Positions 25,788 through 34,746 of a stretch of DNA of 64,000 nt are shown in pieces. The notes beneath the pieces are model-generated. The model was not told where the DNA came from and did no database searches. It saw nothing but the letters and a program-made list of their open reading frames with translations. Numbering within the stretch: the stretch's first letter is position 1; each line of letters starts with the position of its first letter. Origin of the DNA: Pasteurellaceae bacterium (GTDB lineage: Bacteria > Pseudomonadota > Gammaproteobacteria > Enterobacterales > Pasteurellaceae); the NCBI GenBank assembly GCA_030528525.1, contig JAUMYT010000007.1:1-64000 (forward strand), given 5' to 3'. The position numbers were made by a program, and so were the translations under genes.

Positions 25788-26981
25788 TTACCACCCCAAC
25801 GCCTGATGAGTCAATTGATTTCGCAAGAACTGGCAATGGTCAGACAGTGCAAGCCCCGCATTGCGAGCGACTTGGATAGGCAACCATTCGCAACAAAACA
25901 GCGAAATCAGACCGCTTGTCAGCCCCATAATGCGTTGTTGATCGGCTTGGCGACGTTGCTCAAATTGGCTGAGTAGTGCATAACTGCCGACATCTTTTTG
26001 CTGGTTGAAGGCTTGTGCCACAAGGCTTGCCAGTTCAAACAGATCTCGCATTCCTAAGTTAAAGCCTTGTCCTGCCACAGGGTGCAAAAGCTGAGCTGCA
26101 TTGCCGACAATCGCCAAGCGATGATGAATATGGCTTTCGGCTTTTTGTGAAGAAAGCGGATACACAAACCGCTTACTGACTCGTTCAAATTTGCCGAGCT
26201 TCCAGCCAAACTGCTGTTGCAGAGCCTGCAAAAATTCGCTATCGGACATCTCCATTGGCTCGGTCGGATCTTGTACGCACCAAACCAGCGACATCGTCTT
26301 TTCTGTGAGTGGCAACAGTGCAAAAGGGCCTTGGCGAGTGAAACGCTCGAAGGCTTGGTTGCGGTGCGGCTCGCTCAAAGCCACGTTGGCGATAATCGCT
26401 GATTGTTGGTAATCCTTCACAAATTGCGTCGCCACGCCACACTGTTTCGCCAGTTGTGATTGAATGCCGTCTGCCGCCACCACTAGCGGTGCGGTCAATT
26501 TAATTTGGCTCGTGAGCGTGAGTTGGCACTCATTTTCGGTGCGTTCAATTTTTTCAACGGTATCAGGGCAGAACAGCTGAATGTTCGGCTGTTTTGTCAG
26601 CAATTCGCTCAGGATTTTGCCAATTTTTGCCAGTTCGACCACCGCTCCGAGTTGTGATAATTTTAGCTCGCTTGCCGTGAGCGTGGTTTTGCCGAAATGA
26701 TATTGATCGGAAACGTGAATTTGCTCAATCGGTGTGCAGATTAAGGTGATTTGATCGGCTAAATTCGTGCCGACAAGCGGTGAGATTTTCCCAAGTTTTT
26801 GCAAACTGCCGTGGGCAAGGGCGATGGATCGTGCGTCGAAACCGCCTTGCTCCGCATAGTTCGGTACGTTTTTTTCGACGATCGCAACTTGCATTTTGTG
26901 AGCAGTCGCTGAGCTTAACGCCAACGCCAGCACAGAGCCAGTAATCGCACCGCCAACAATAATCACATCGAATTTTTGCAT
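25788..26981 (-). CDS. ubiH: 2-octaprenyl-6-methoxyphenol hydroxylase
   Basis: FAD monooxygenase of ubiquinone synthesis. 397 residues from MQKFDVIIVGGAITGS; the frame continues upstream only into translated family 1 repeat. Dinucleotide-binding GGAITG, the GFDARSIALAHGS motif and LVGNAAQLLHPVAGQGFNLG-type motif (VGNAAQLLHPVAGQGFNLG near 290) match UbiH more closely than UbiI, which is encoded at 37.4 kb. Ordinary uptake signals of the ACAAGCGGT type lie inside it. Confidence 0.93.
   Translation of the reverse strand: MQKFDVIIVGGAITGSVLALALSSATAHKMQVAIVEKNVPNYAEQGGFDARSIALAHGSLQKLGKISPLVGTNLADQITLICTPIEQIHVSDQYHFGKTTLTASELKLSQLGAVVELAKIGKILSELLTKQPNIQLFCPDTVEKIERTENECQLTLTSQIKLTAPLVVAADGIQSQLAKQCGVATQFVKDYQQSAIIANVALSEPHRNQAFERFTRQGPFALLPLTEKTMSLVWCVQDPTEPMEMSDSEFLQALQQQFGWKLGKFERVSKRFVYPLSSQKAESHIHHRLAIVGNAAQLLHPVAGQGFNLGMRDLFELASLVAQAFNQQKDVGSYALLSQFEQRRQADQQRIMGLTSGLISLFCCEWLPIQVARNAGLALSDHCQFLRNQLTHQALGW
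25886..25919 (-). repeat. Ordinary uptake signal sequence (ACAAGCGGTC) inside ubiH
   Basis: Reverse-strand ACAAGCGGTCTGATTT with a GCGAA tail at the position where the variants have GCAAA. Confidence 0.75.
26773..26806 (+). repeat. Ordinary uptake signal sequence (ACAAGCGGT) inside ubiH
   Basis: ACAAGCGGTGAGATTTT with tail TTTTTGCAAA. GAGA directly after the core is shared with the G-rich variants, which ties the two classes together. Confidence 0.8.
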
Positions 26982-27004
26982 TATTAATTCTCTCATAACA
27001 GAGG

Positions 27005-27067
27005 GTAGGGAGGGCTTTAGCCCACCAAACTTTCCATAATGATATGATGGGCTGAAGCCCATCCTAC
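27005..27067. repeat. Palindromic repeat family 1 between selD and ubiH
   Basis: GTAGGGAGGGCTTTAGCCC and GGGCTGAAGCCCATCCTAC, inverted arms. The right end supplies the TAG stop codon of selD (27064-27066). Confidence 0.88.
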
Positions 27068-28110
27068 GATTTAACTTCAATCAATCTTTTATTTTCATCT
27101 GCCGCCAACAATCTGCCCACAGGGAACAACGGTACACCAGCTGATTTTGCAATTTCTCGAACTTTCTCCCCCCCTTGCGGACGTATGGCAATCAGCAAGC
27201 CGCCCGAGGTTTGCGGATCGCACAAAATCGCTTTTTGCTCGTCTGTCATCGGCGAAATCAGATGCCCGTAGCTGTCGAAATTGCGATGCGTACCACCTGG
27301 TACCGCTCCTTGGGCAATGTAGGCTTTCACGCCAGCTAAGGTTTGAATTTGATCAAAATCCACTTCGGCACGCAAATTCGAGCCTTGGCACATTTCGCTT
27401 AAATGCCCTAGCAAGCCAAAGCCTGTTATGTCGGTCATTGCCGTCACATCAGGCAGTTTGGCAAATTCCGCCCCAATCGAATTCATTTGGCACATCACAT
27501 CACGTGCTAAATTTTGGTGTTCAGGTTGGAGTTTGCCCTGTTTTTCCGCAGTGGTCAGCACGCCAATGCCTAAAGGCTTGGTTAAAAATAGCTCGCAATC
27601 CGCTTCAGCGGTGGCGTTTTTCTTCACTTGTTCGGTCGAAATCGTGCCAGTAACCGCCAAACCGAAAATCGGTTCAGGCGAATCAATCGAATGTCCGCCT
27701 GCCAAGGCAATGCCTGCTTGTCGGCAAGCAAAACGACCGCCTTCGACAATTTGTTGTGCCACTTCCGCAGGTAACTTATTGATTGGAAAACCTAAAATCG
27801 CAATTGCCATTATTGGCTTACCGCCCATTGCAAAAATGTCACTGATCGCATTGGTCGCCGCAATTCGCCCGAAGTCGAACGGATCGTCCACAATCGGCAT
27901 AAAAAAATCGGTGGTGCTGATAATGCCCACGCCGTTGCCGATGTCGTATACCGCCGCATCGTCCGCATTTTCATTGCCGACAAGTAAATTCGGATCGGTA
28001 AAGGGTTGCAGTTGTGATTGTAAAATTGTCCCTAACACCTTAGGCGAAATTTTACAGCCTCAACCTGCCCCGTGGCTGAATTGTGTTAGGCGGATAGGTT
28101 CCTGTTGCAT
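27064..28110 (-). CDS. selD: Selenide, water dikinase containing selenocysteine
   Basis: Makes selenophosphate from selenide and ATP, the selenium donor for selenocysteine tRNA. The true start is ATG at 28110: [16 protein letters not shown], then TGA (28060-28062, codon 17), then [12 protein letters not shown] stands where E. coli SelD has the catalytic Cys17, so it is read as selenocysteine, as in H. influenzae SelD. Ordinary gene finding would start at a GTG after the TGA and lose the catalytic residue. Full length 348 residues. Other motifs: [24 protein letters not shown] and FGLLGHL. The stop codon lies in a family 1 repeat. selA, selB, selC and a formate dehydrogenase should exist elsewhere. 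Confidence 0.95.
27145..27178 (-). repeat. Uptake-signal-like element inside selD
   Basis: Reverse-strand GCAAG with seven G, GAGAAAG, and tail ATTGCAAAA; encodes residues near the C-terminus. Confidence 0.7.
28019..28056 (-). promoter_or_regulatory. Predicted bacterial SECIS hairpin of selD
   Basis: Three bases past the TGA, TGTAAAATT pairs with AATTTTACA (9 bp); inside, CCTA pairs with TAGG around the loop AGGTGT. A hairpin with GGT in the apical loop just after UGA is the form bound by SelB. Fold drawn by eye. Confidence 0.6.
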
Positions 28111-28296
28111 TGCGTGTCCTATGGAATGAATAACGAATAGGCGGAATTTTACTCCGATTTGCAGAAAATCGCTAGGAAATGACCCCTTACTTTATCCAAA
28201 AAGAGAGGACCGCAATCACATTGCGAGGCTAATTCTGATAGATTAAAATAGCTTATAGCAACAGGCTATCCTCTGTCTGTACATGATAAGAATTAA

Positions 28297-29104
<808 letters not shown>

Positions 29105-29116
29105 ATTTTAGCCGTC

Positions 29117-29150
29117 ACAAGGGGGTGAGAATTTCGCTATTTTTGCAAAT
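29117..29150 (+). repeat. Uptake-signal-like element between yacG and malK
   Basis: ACAAGGGGGTGAGAAT with tail ATTTTTGCAAAT, in the gap between convergent genes. Confidence 0.75.
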
Positions 29151-29193
29151 ATGTCTCGCTAAACTGCCCTACTCTCCCCCTAGGCTTAAAACA

Positions 29194-30333
29194 TTAGACC
29201 CCTAATTCTTTAAACAACCGCTTGCAGGCGGTGCCGTCTTCTTTGAATAGGTGACAGCGGTTTGGGTTGAGGCCAATCGACATCGCTTGCCCTTCTTCGA
29301 CCAGCACGATGTCGTTTTGGCGGTACACCAAGCTCTGTTTGATTGGTGGCATTTCGAGATGAATTTGGGTTTCGTTGCCGAGCTGTTCCACCACTTTAAC
29401 TGTGCCTTGAATGCACACTTCGCTCTGTTCGCACGGGAGCAGGTGCTCTGGGCGAATGCCGAGCGAAAGATTATCGCCCACTTTCACGCCCTTGCCTTCC
29501 ACAGGGATCCAGAAGGTGAGATGAGTGGAATCTGGCATTTCGATTTTGACCGCATCTTGTTTTACTTCCACCACTCGCACAGGAATAAAATTCATTTTCG
29601 GCGAGCCGATAAAGCCTGCTACAAAGCGGTTGGCTGGGTAGTGGTAAAGTTCAAGCGGTTTGCCGACTTGTGCCACGTTGGTGGTGATATTCGGGTTATT
29701 GCCAAGGGCTTGTAGCACCACGATTTTATCCGCTAAAGTCATCGCTTCGACTTGATCGTGGGTGACATAAATCATTGTTCTGCCGAGTTTTTTATGCAGT
29801 TTGGAGATTTCCACTCGCATTTGCACCCGAAGGGCAGCATCAAGGTTGGACAGCGGTTCATCTAGCAAAAAGACTTCAGGCTGAGAAACGAGCGTGCGAC
29901 CAATCGCCACCCGTTGCCGTTGCCCGCCCGACAGCTCTTTCGGCTTGCGTTCGAGCAAGTGGGCAAGCTGTAAAATTTCCGCCACTTGATTGACCCGTTG
30001 TTCAATTTCCGCCTTTGGTGTGCCTGCCAATTTCAAGCCGAACGAAATATTTTCTGCCACGTTCAAATGCGGATACAGTGCGTAAGATTGGAACACCATT
30101 CCGATATTGCGTTTGGCGGGCGGGACATCATTCATTCGGGTTTCGCCGATAAACAGATCGCCGGTGCTGATGTCTTCCAGCCCTGCAATCATTCGCAACA
30201 CGGTAGATTTACCGCAACCAGAGGGCCCGACAAACACCACAAATTCGCCTTCGTTGATTTCAAGGTTGATATTTTTGGAAATATGTACATCGCCATAGGA
30301 TTTGCCGACTTTAATCAATCTTACATCTGCCAT
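29194..30333 (-). CDS. malK: Maltose/maltodextrin ABC transporter ATPase MalK
   Basis: 379 residues from [17 protein letters not shown] at 30333 is seven bases after GGAG, while the ATG two codons upstream is too close. Walker [11 protein letters not shown]-loop [12 protein letters not shown], signature [13 protein letters not shown], Walker [13 protein letters not shown] and H-loop THDQVEAM. The C-terminal regulatory domain ([11 protein letters not shown]) is present. Energises uptake through MalFG. Divergent from malE across a gap with two CRP sites. Confidence 0.93.
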   Translation of the reverse strand: MADVRLIKVGKSYGDVHISKNINLEINEGEFVVFVGPSGCGKSTVLRMIAGLEDISTGDLFIGETRMNDVPPAKRNIGMVFQSYALYPHLNVAENISFGLKLAGTPKAEIEQRVNQVAEILQLAHLLERKPKELSGGQRQRVAIGRTLVSQPEVFLLDEPLSNLDAALRVQMRVEISKLHKKLGRTMIYVTHDQVEAMTLADKIVVLQALGNNPNITTNVAQVGKPLELYHYPANRFVAGFIGSPKMNFIPVRVVEVKQDAVKIEMPDSTHLTFWIPVEGKGVKVGDNLSLGIRPEHLLPCEQSEVCIQGTVKVVEQLGNETQIHLEMPPIKQSLVYRQNDIVLVEEGQAMSIGLNPNRCHLFKEDGTACKRLFKELGV

Positions 30334-30420
30334 TTTCATTCTCCTGCAACATTTTTGGGCGGTAGCTTACGCCTTTTTGCTCCATTTGGCATCATACCCC
30401 TGCCGAAAAGACGAAAAAAT

Positions 30421-30454
30421 TTTTGCAGATTTTTACCAAGATCTCACCCCTTGT
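30421..30454 (-). repeat. Uptake-signal-like element (AGATCT subtype) in the malK-malE gap
   Basis: Reverse-strand ACAAGGGGTGAGATCTTG with tail ATCTGCAAAA, directly beside the first CRP site. Confidence 0.7.
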
Positions 30455-30456
30455 TT

Positions 30457-30472
30457 TGTGATCTCGCTCACA
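30457..30472. promoter_or_regulatory. CRP-N site 1 in the malK-malE gap
   Basis: TGTGATCTCGCTCACA flanked by TTT and AAA: both half-sites perfect (TGTGA-N6-TCACA). Confidence 0.88.
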
Positions 30473-30489
30473 AAATCAAGATGTTATTT

Positions 30490-30505
30490 TGTGATCTGGC
30501 TCACA
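30490..30505. promoter_or_regulatory. CRP-N site 2 in the malK-malE gap
   Basis: TGTGATCTGGCTCACA, centre 33 bp from site 1, about three helical turns, so two CRP dimers would bind on the same face. Confidence 0.88.
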
Positions 30506-30557
30506 ATTCCCGTAAAATAGCCCTAAAAATGCGACAGAGATCACAAAATTTTTGATG

Positions 30558-30567
30558 GGGGAGGAGA
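30558..30567 (+). promoter_or_regulatory. Possible MalT box
   Basis: GGGGAGGAGA differs by one base from the enteric MalT box GGGGAKGAGG and lies about 90 bases before malE. G-rich runs are frequent here, so chance is possible. No malT gene is in the window. Confidence 0.35.
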
Positions 30568-30654
30568 AGGGGGAATGATGCGTTTTGCTCCATCTTCTTC
30601 CAAGATCGCACCGTCAAAATCCATTCGATATTTACCCAATATAGGAGAATCCCA

Positions 30655-31839
30655 ATGAAAAAATTAACACAAACCGCCTTAGCGGTATTCGCAGGTTTAA
30701 TGGTGGCACAAGGCGTGAACGCCAAAATTGTTGAAGGTCAGCTGAATGTGTGGATCAGTGCCGATAAAGGCTACAACGGATTAGCCGAAGTGGGCAAAAA
30801 ATTTGAAGCGGAAACCGGCGTGAAAGTGTTAGTGGAACACCCTGGTAAATTGGAAGAGCTTTATCCGCAAGTGGCCGCCACAGGCGATGGCCCGGACATC
30901 ATCATTTTCGCTCACGATCGTTTCGGAGGCTACGCACAAGCAGGTTTATTGGCAGAAGTGCAACCATCTGCGGAGTTTAAAGCGAAATTATCCGACATCG
31001 GCTGGGAAGCAACCAAATACAACGGCAAGCAAATTGCGTATCCAATCGCAGTGGAATCCCTTTCATTAATCTATAACAAAGATTTAGTGCCGACCCCGCC
31101 AAGCACTTGGGAAGAAGTGGAAAAATTAGACAAAGATCTGCGTGCCAAAGGCAAAAGTGCGATTATGTGGAACTTAGTTGAGCCATACTTCACTTGGCCG
31201 TTAATGTCTTCACAGGGGGCTTATGCGTTCAAAGTGACCGCAGACGGCTACGATGTGAAAGACATTGGCGTGAACAACGAAGCCGCCCAAAAAGGCTTGC
31301 AGTTTGTGGTGGATCTCGTGAATAAAAAAGTGATCAACGCCGATATGGATTATTCGGTGTCTGAAGCCTCTTTCAACAAAGGCAACACCGCAATGACTAT
31401 CAACGGGCCTTGGGCGTGGGCGAACATTGAGAAAAGCGGCATTAACTATGGCGTAGCGGTATTACCAACCTTAAACGGCAAAGCCTCTAAACCGTTCGTG
31501 GGTGTGTTAAGTGCGGCAATTAACGCAGCCAGCCCGAACCAAGATTTAGCCAAAGAGTTCTTGGAAAATCATCTTTTAACCGATCAAGGTTTGGAAACGG
31601 TAAATAACGATGCTCCACTCGGTGCGGTGGCATTAAAGAGCTATCAAGCCAAATTAGCGTCTGATCCACGCATTGCGGCAACGATGAAAAATGCCGAAAA
31701 CGGCGAAATTATGCCAAATATCCCGCAAATGAGCCGTTTCTGGTATGCAGAAAAAGCAGCAATCAATGCAGCGGTGACAGGTCGTCAATCGGTGAAAGCG
31801 GCGTTAGATGAAGCACAGGGGAAGATTGAGAAAGAGTAA
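30655..31839 (+). CDS. malE: Periplasmic maltose/maltodextrin-binding protein
   Basis: 394 residues. Signal peptide [20 protein letters not shown] ending at VNA. The mature part aligns with E. coli Mal[72 protein letters not shown] and [24 protein letters not shown] precedes ATG. First gene of malE-F-G-Q. The junction to malF carries two hairpin repeats. Confidence 0.97.
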   Translation: MKKLTQTALAVFAGLMVAQGVNAKIVEGQLNVWISADKGYNGLAEVGKKFEAETGVKVLVEHPGKLEELYPQVAATGDGPDIIIFAHDRFGGYAQAGLLAEVQPSAEFKAKLSDIGWEATKYNGKQIAYPIAVESLSLIYNKDLVPTPPSTWEEVEKLDKDLRAKGKSAIMWNLVEPYFTWPLMSSQGAYAFKVTADGYDVKDIGVNNEAAQKGLQFVVDLVNKKVINADMDYSVSEASFNKGNTAMTINGPWAWANIEKSGINYGVAVLPTLNGKASKPFVGVLSAAINAASPNQDLAKEFLENHLLTDQGLETVNNDAPLGAVALKSYQAKLASDPRIAATMKNAENGEIMPNIPQMSRFWYAEKAAINAAVTGRQSVKAALDEAQGKIEKE

Positions 31840-31850
31840 TTCATTCTTTT

Positions 31851-31948
31851 GTAGGGTGGGCATTCTTGCCCACCAATTAGTCAGTAGGATGGGCTTTAGC
31901 CCATCACTGCGATTTAAGGTTCAATTGATGGGCTAAAGCCCATCCTAC
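31851..31948. repeat. Hairpin repeats in the malE-malF junction
   Basis: A short palindrome GTAGGGTGGGCATTCTTGCC (from 31851, closing with CACC) followed by a full family 1 element (31884-31948: GTAGGATGGGCTTTAGCCC and GGGCTAAAGCCCATCCTAC). It lies 12 bases after the malE stop and 48 before the malF ATG. Confidence 0.9.
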
Positions 31949-31996
31949 TTGCTAGATATTACCCCTTCCTTCCCGCAGTTAAACAAGGAAAATCCT

Positions 31997-33553
31997 ATGT
32001 TAGCCACAAATGAAACCACTCTCTCGCCTGCTCAAGTTTGGGGCAAAAGAGCGATGGTGGGCTTACTTTACCTGCTTTCATTCTATCTGGTTTTTACCAT
32101 CTACCTACAAGGCGAAGTACTATTTGCCTTGCTTGCATTAGTGGTCGTCACATCAGGTATTTACGTTTTCACCAACTCTCGCAGTTATCGCTGGCGGTAT
32201 GTGTACCCTGGGGCGGCGGCGATTGGGATTTTTATCGTTTTCCCATTGCTCTGCACAGTGGTGATCGCCTTTACCAATTACAGCGGTTCAAACCAGTTGA
32301 GCTTTGAACGGGTCGTCAGCCAACTGCAATCGCAACGTTATTTTTCGGGCGAACGCTACAACTTCAAACTGCTCGAACTGGGCGATGAGAAATACCAAAT
32401 CGCTTTAGAAAACAGCGAGTTGCAAAAAGTCTATGTTTCTCACCCCCTTGCATTGGCAGATTTGCAAGGCGAAATTGCGGTAGCAGAAGTGGCAAGCCTG
32501 CCTGATCATAAAGTCGCACCGCTCCGAGCCATTACTCAAAATCGCCAGAAATTACAAGGCGTGAGCCTGATGTTGCCAAGCAACGACAGCTTGACGATGA
32601 GTTCGCTTCGCCAATTTTCGCAACAAAGTCAGCGGTATCATTTTGATCCCGACAGCGAGATTTTACTCAATCACGAAACGGGCGAAAAATTCAAACCAAA
32701 CAACGACATCGGTTTTTTCCAACAGATTGATGAGCAAGGCAATTTTACCGCCAAGCGATTAGAACCAGGCTACACGGTCGTTACAGGCTGGCAAAATTTC
32801 GTCAAAATTTTAACCGATGATGGCGTGCAAGAGCCGTTTATCAAAATCTTTATTTGGACGGTGCTATTCGCCTTGCTAACGGTGGTATTCGTGACGTTGC
32901 TTGGAATGATTTTTGCTTCACTTGTGCAATGGGAAGCCTTGAAAGGCAAGGCAGTTTACCGCCTGTTGCTGATTTTGCCTTATGCCGTGCCGTCTTTCAT
33001 TTCGATTTTGATTTTCAAAGGGTTGTTTAACCAAAGTTTCGGTGAAATCAATCTGATTTTGCACAATCTGTTCGGTATTCGCCCTGAATGGTTTAATGAT
33101 CCGTTTTTGGCGAAAGTGATGATTTTGATCGTCAATACTTGGCTCGGCTATCCGTATATGATGATTTTGTGTATGGGCTTGCTCAAAGCGATTCCGCACG
33201 ATTTGTATGAAGCCTCTTCGATTGACGGAGCAACGGTGTGGCAGAACTTTACCAAAATCACAATGCCGCTGCTGCTCAAGCCGTTAATGCCGTTGATGAT
33301 TGCTAACTTCGCCTTTAATTTCAACAACTTCGTGTTGATTCAGTTATTGACCGAAGGTCGCCCAGCGATGATCGGCACCAGCACCCCAGCAGGGCACACC
33401 GACTTGCTCGTGAGCTACACCTACCGCATCGCCTTTGAAGGCAGCGGCACGCAAGATTTCGGCTTAGCCGCCGCCATTGCGGTGATCATCTTCTTGCTTG
33501 TCAGTGCGTTGGCGTTATTCCAAATTCGCTTGACCAAGATGTCACAGGAGTAA
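31997..33553 (+). CDS. malF: Maltose ABC transporter permease MalF
   Basis: 518 residues from MLATNETTLSPAQVWG; the ATG at 31997 follows AAGGAAAA, whereas the frame start at 31949 lies in repeat. Several N-terminal hydrophobic segments, a large periplasmic P2 loop (about residues 95-255) typical of MalF, and the EAA motif EASSIDGATVWQNFTKITMP near 420 that contacts MalK. An uptake-signal-like element encodes part of the periplasmic loop (32418-32451). Confidence 0.95.
   Translation: MLATNETTLSPAQVWGKRAMVGLLYLLSFYLVFTIYLQGEVLFALLALVVVTSGIYVFTNSRSYRWRYVYPGAAAIGIFIVFPLLCTVVIAFTNYSGSNQLSFERVVSQLQSQRYFSGERYNFKLLELGDEKYQIALENSELQKVYVSHPLALADLQGEIAVAEVASLPDHKVAPLRAITQNRQKLQGVSLMLPSNDSLTMSSLRQFSQQSQRYHFDPDSEILLNHETGEKFKPNNDIGFFQQIDEQGNFTAKRLEPGYTVVTGWQNFVKILTDDGVQEPFIKIFIWTVLFALLTVVFVTLLGMIFASLVQWEALKGKAVYRLLLILPYAVPSFISILIFKGLFNQSFGEINLILHNLFGIRPEWFNDPFLAKVMILIVNTWLGYPYMMILCMGLLKAIPHDLYEASSIDGATVWQNFTKITMPLLLKPLMPLMIANFAFNFNNFVLIQLLTEGRPAMIGTSTPAGHTDLLVSYTYRIAFEGSGTQDFGLAAAIAVIIFLLVSALALFQIRLTKMSQE
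32418..32451 (-). repeat. Uptake-signal-like element inside malF
   Basis: Reverse-strand GCAAGGGGGTGAGAAA with TTTTTGCAAC tail, translated as QKVYVSHPLAL in the periplasmic loop. Confidence 0.7.
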
Positions 33554-33559
33554 ATTAAA

Positions 33560-33621
33560 GTAGGATGGGCTTTAGCCCATCAATAATCGAAATTATGATG
33601 ATGGGCTAAAGCCCATCCTAC
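33560..33621. repeat. Palindromic repeat family 1 between malF and malG
   Basis: GTAGGATGGGCTTTAGCCC and GGGCTAAAGCCCATCCTAC, starting seven bases after the malF stop. Confidence 0.9.
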
Positions 33622-33626
33622 CCGCT

Positions 33627-33660
33627 ACAAGCGGTGATTTCACACCAATTTTTTGCAAAT
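33627..33660 (+). repeat. Ordinary uptake signal sequence upstream of malG
   Basis: ACAAGCGGTGATTTC with tail TTTTTTGCAAA: the complete ordinary form. Used here as the reference for spacing in the variants. Confidence 0.85.
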
Positions 33661-33677
33661 GATAAACGGAAAATCTT

Positions 33678-34568
33678 ATGGCAATCGTCCAACCCAAATC
33701 AATGAAAGTGCGGTTATTCGCCACCCACTTTTTTCTCATTAGCTTTTGTGCGTTGATTATGTTCCCCTTGCTGATGATCTTGGGGATCTCACTCCGCCCA
33801 GGCAATCTTGCCTTAGGGGAAATCATTCCCAGTGAAATTTCCCTTGAGCATTGGAAATTGGCACTCGGCTTTAGCGTCACCAACGCCGATGGCACGGTTA
33901 CCCCACCGCCATTTCCAGTGTTGCTGTGGTTGTGGAACTCAGTGAAAGTGGCAGGCATTACCGCCGCCATTACCTTGGTGCTCTCCACTACGTCCGCCTA
34001 TGCGTTCGCTCGCTTCCGCTTTGCGGGCAAAAAAGTGTTGTTGCAAAGTATGTTGATTTTCCAAATGTTCCCTGCGGTGCTGTCGCTCGTGGCGTTGTAC
34101 GCCTTGTTTGACCGCTTGAGCGACTACATTCCGTTTTTGGGCTTGAACACCCACGGCGGGGTAATTTTCGCCTACCTTGGTGGCATTGCGATGCACATTT
34201 GGACGATCAAAGGCTATTTTGAAACCATCGACAAATCCCTCGAAGAAGCTGCCGCCCTTGACGGAGCAACACCGTGGCAAACTTTCCGCTTGATTTTATT
34301 GCCTCTTTCTGTGCCGATTTTAGCCGTGGTGTTTATCCTGTCGTTTATTTCGTCCATTATCGAAGTGCCAGTGGCATCGCTGTTATTGCGTGATGTGGAA
34401 AACTACACGCTGGCGGTGGGAATGCAGCAATATCTTCACCCACAAAATTACCTGTGGGGCGACTTCGCCGCCGCCGCTATTCTCTCCGCTATTCCGATTA
34501 CCATTGTGTTTATCATCGCCCAACGTTGGTTAGTCGGTGGATTAACGTCCGGGGGAGTGAAGGGATAA
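33678..34568 (+). CDS. malG: Maltose ABC transporter permease MalG
   Basis: 296 residues, six hydrophobic segments. EAA motif [20 protein letters not shown] near 193. Pairs with MalF to form the membrane channel. ATG follows CGGAAAATCTT. The family 3 repeat begins 12 bases after its stop. Confidence 0.96.
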   Translation: MAIVQPKSMKVRLFATHFFLISFCALIMFPLLMILGISLRPGNLALGEIIPSEISLEHWKLALGFSVTNADGTVTPPPFPVLLWLWNSVKVAGITAAITLVLSTTSAYAFARFRFAGKKVLLQSMLIFQMFPAVLSLVALYALFDRLSDYIPFLGLNTHGGVIFAYLGGIAMHIWTIKGYFETIDKSLEEAAALDGATPWQTFRLILLPLSVPILAVVFILSFISSIIEVPVASLLLRDVENYTLAVGMQQYLHPQNYLWGDFAAAAILSAIPITIVFIIAQRWLVGGLTSGGVKG

Positions 34569-34580
34569 AACAAATAAATT

Positions 34581-34711
34581 CCCTCCTCCGCTTGCGGGGG
34601 AGGGTTAGGGAGGGGGGGAGAAAATTTTGCAAAAATTTTCCTTTTCTCACCCCATTCTTGCCGAATGGCAATCCCCCCACCCCGTCCCTCCCCCGCAAGC
34701 AGGGGAGGGGG
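34581..34711. repeat. Palindromic repeat family 3 between malG and malQ
   Basis: Left hairpin CCTCCGCTTGCGGGGGAGG, right hairpin CCCTCCCCCGCAAGCAGGGG; in between, an uptake-signal-like stretch (GGGGGGGAGAAAATTTTGCA and the reverse TTCTCACCCCATTC). Same arrangement as the copy inside hrpA. Confidence 0.85.
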
Positions 34712-34746
34712 ATAATCAGTTTAATTAACATCAAAGAGCAGTAAAA

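Noticed and set aside
27428..28129. A 233-residue open frame on the plus strand opposite selD
   Set aside because: It is the antisense shadow of selD, has low-complexity composition and no ribosome binding site; the minus-strand frame matches a known enzyme over its whole length.
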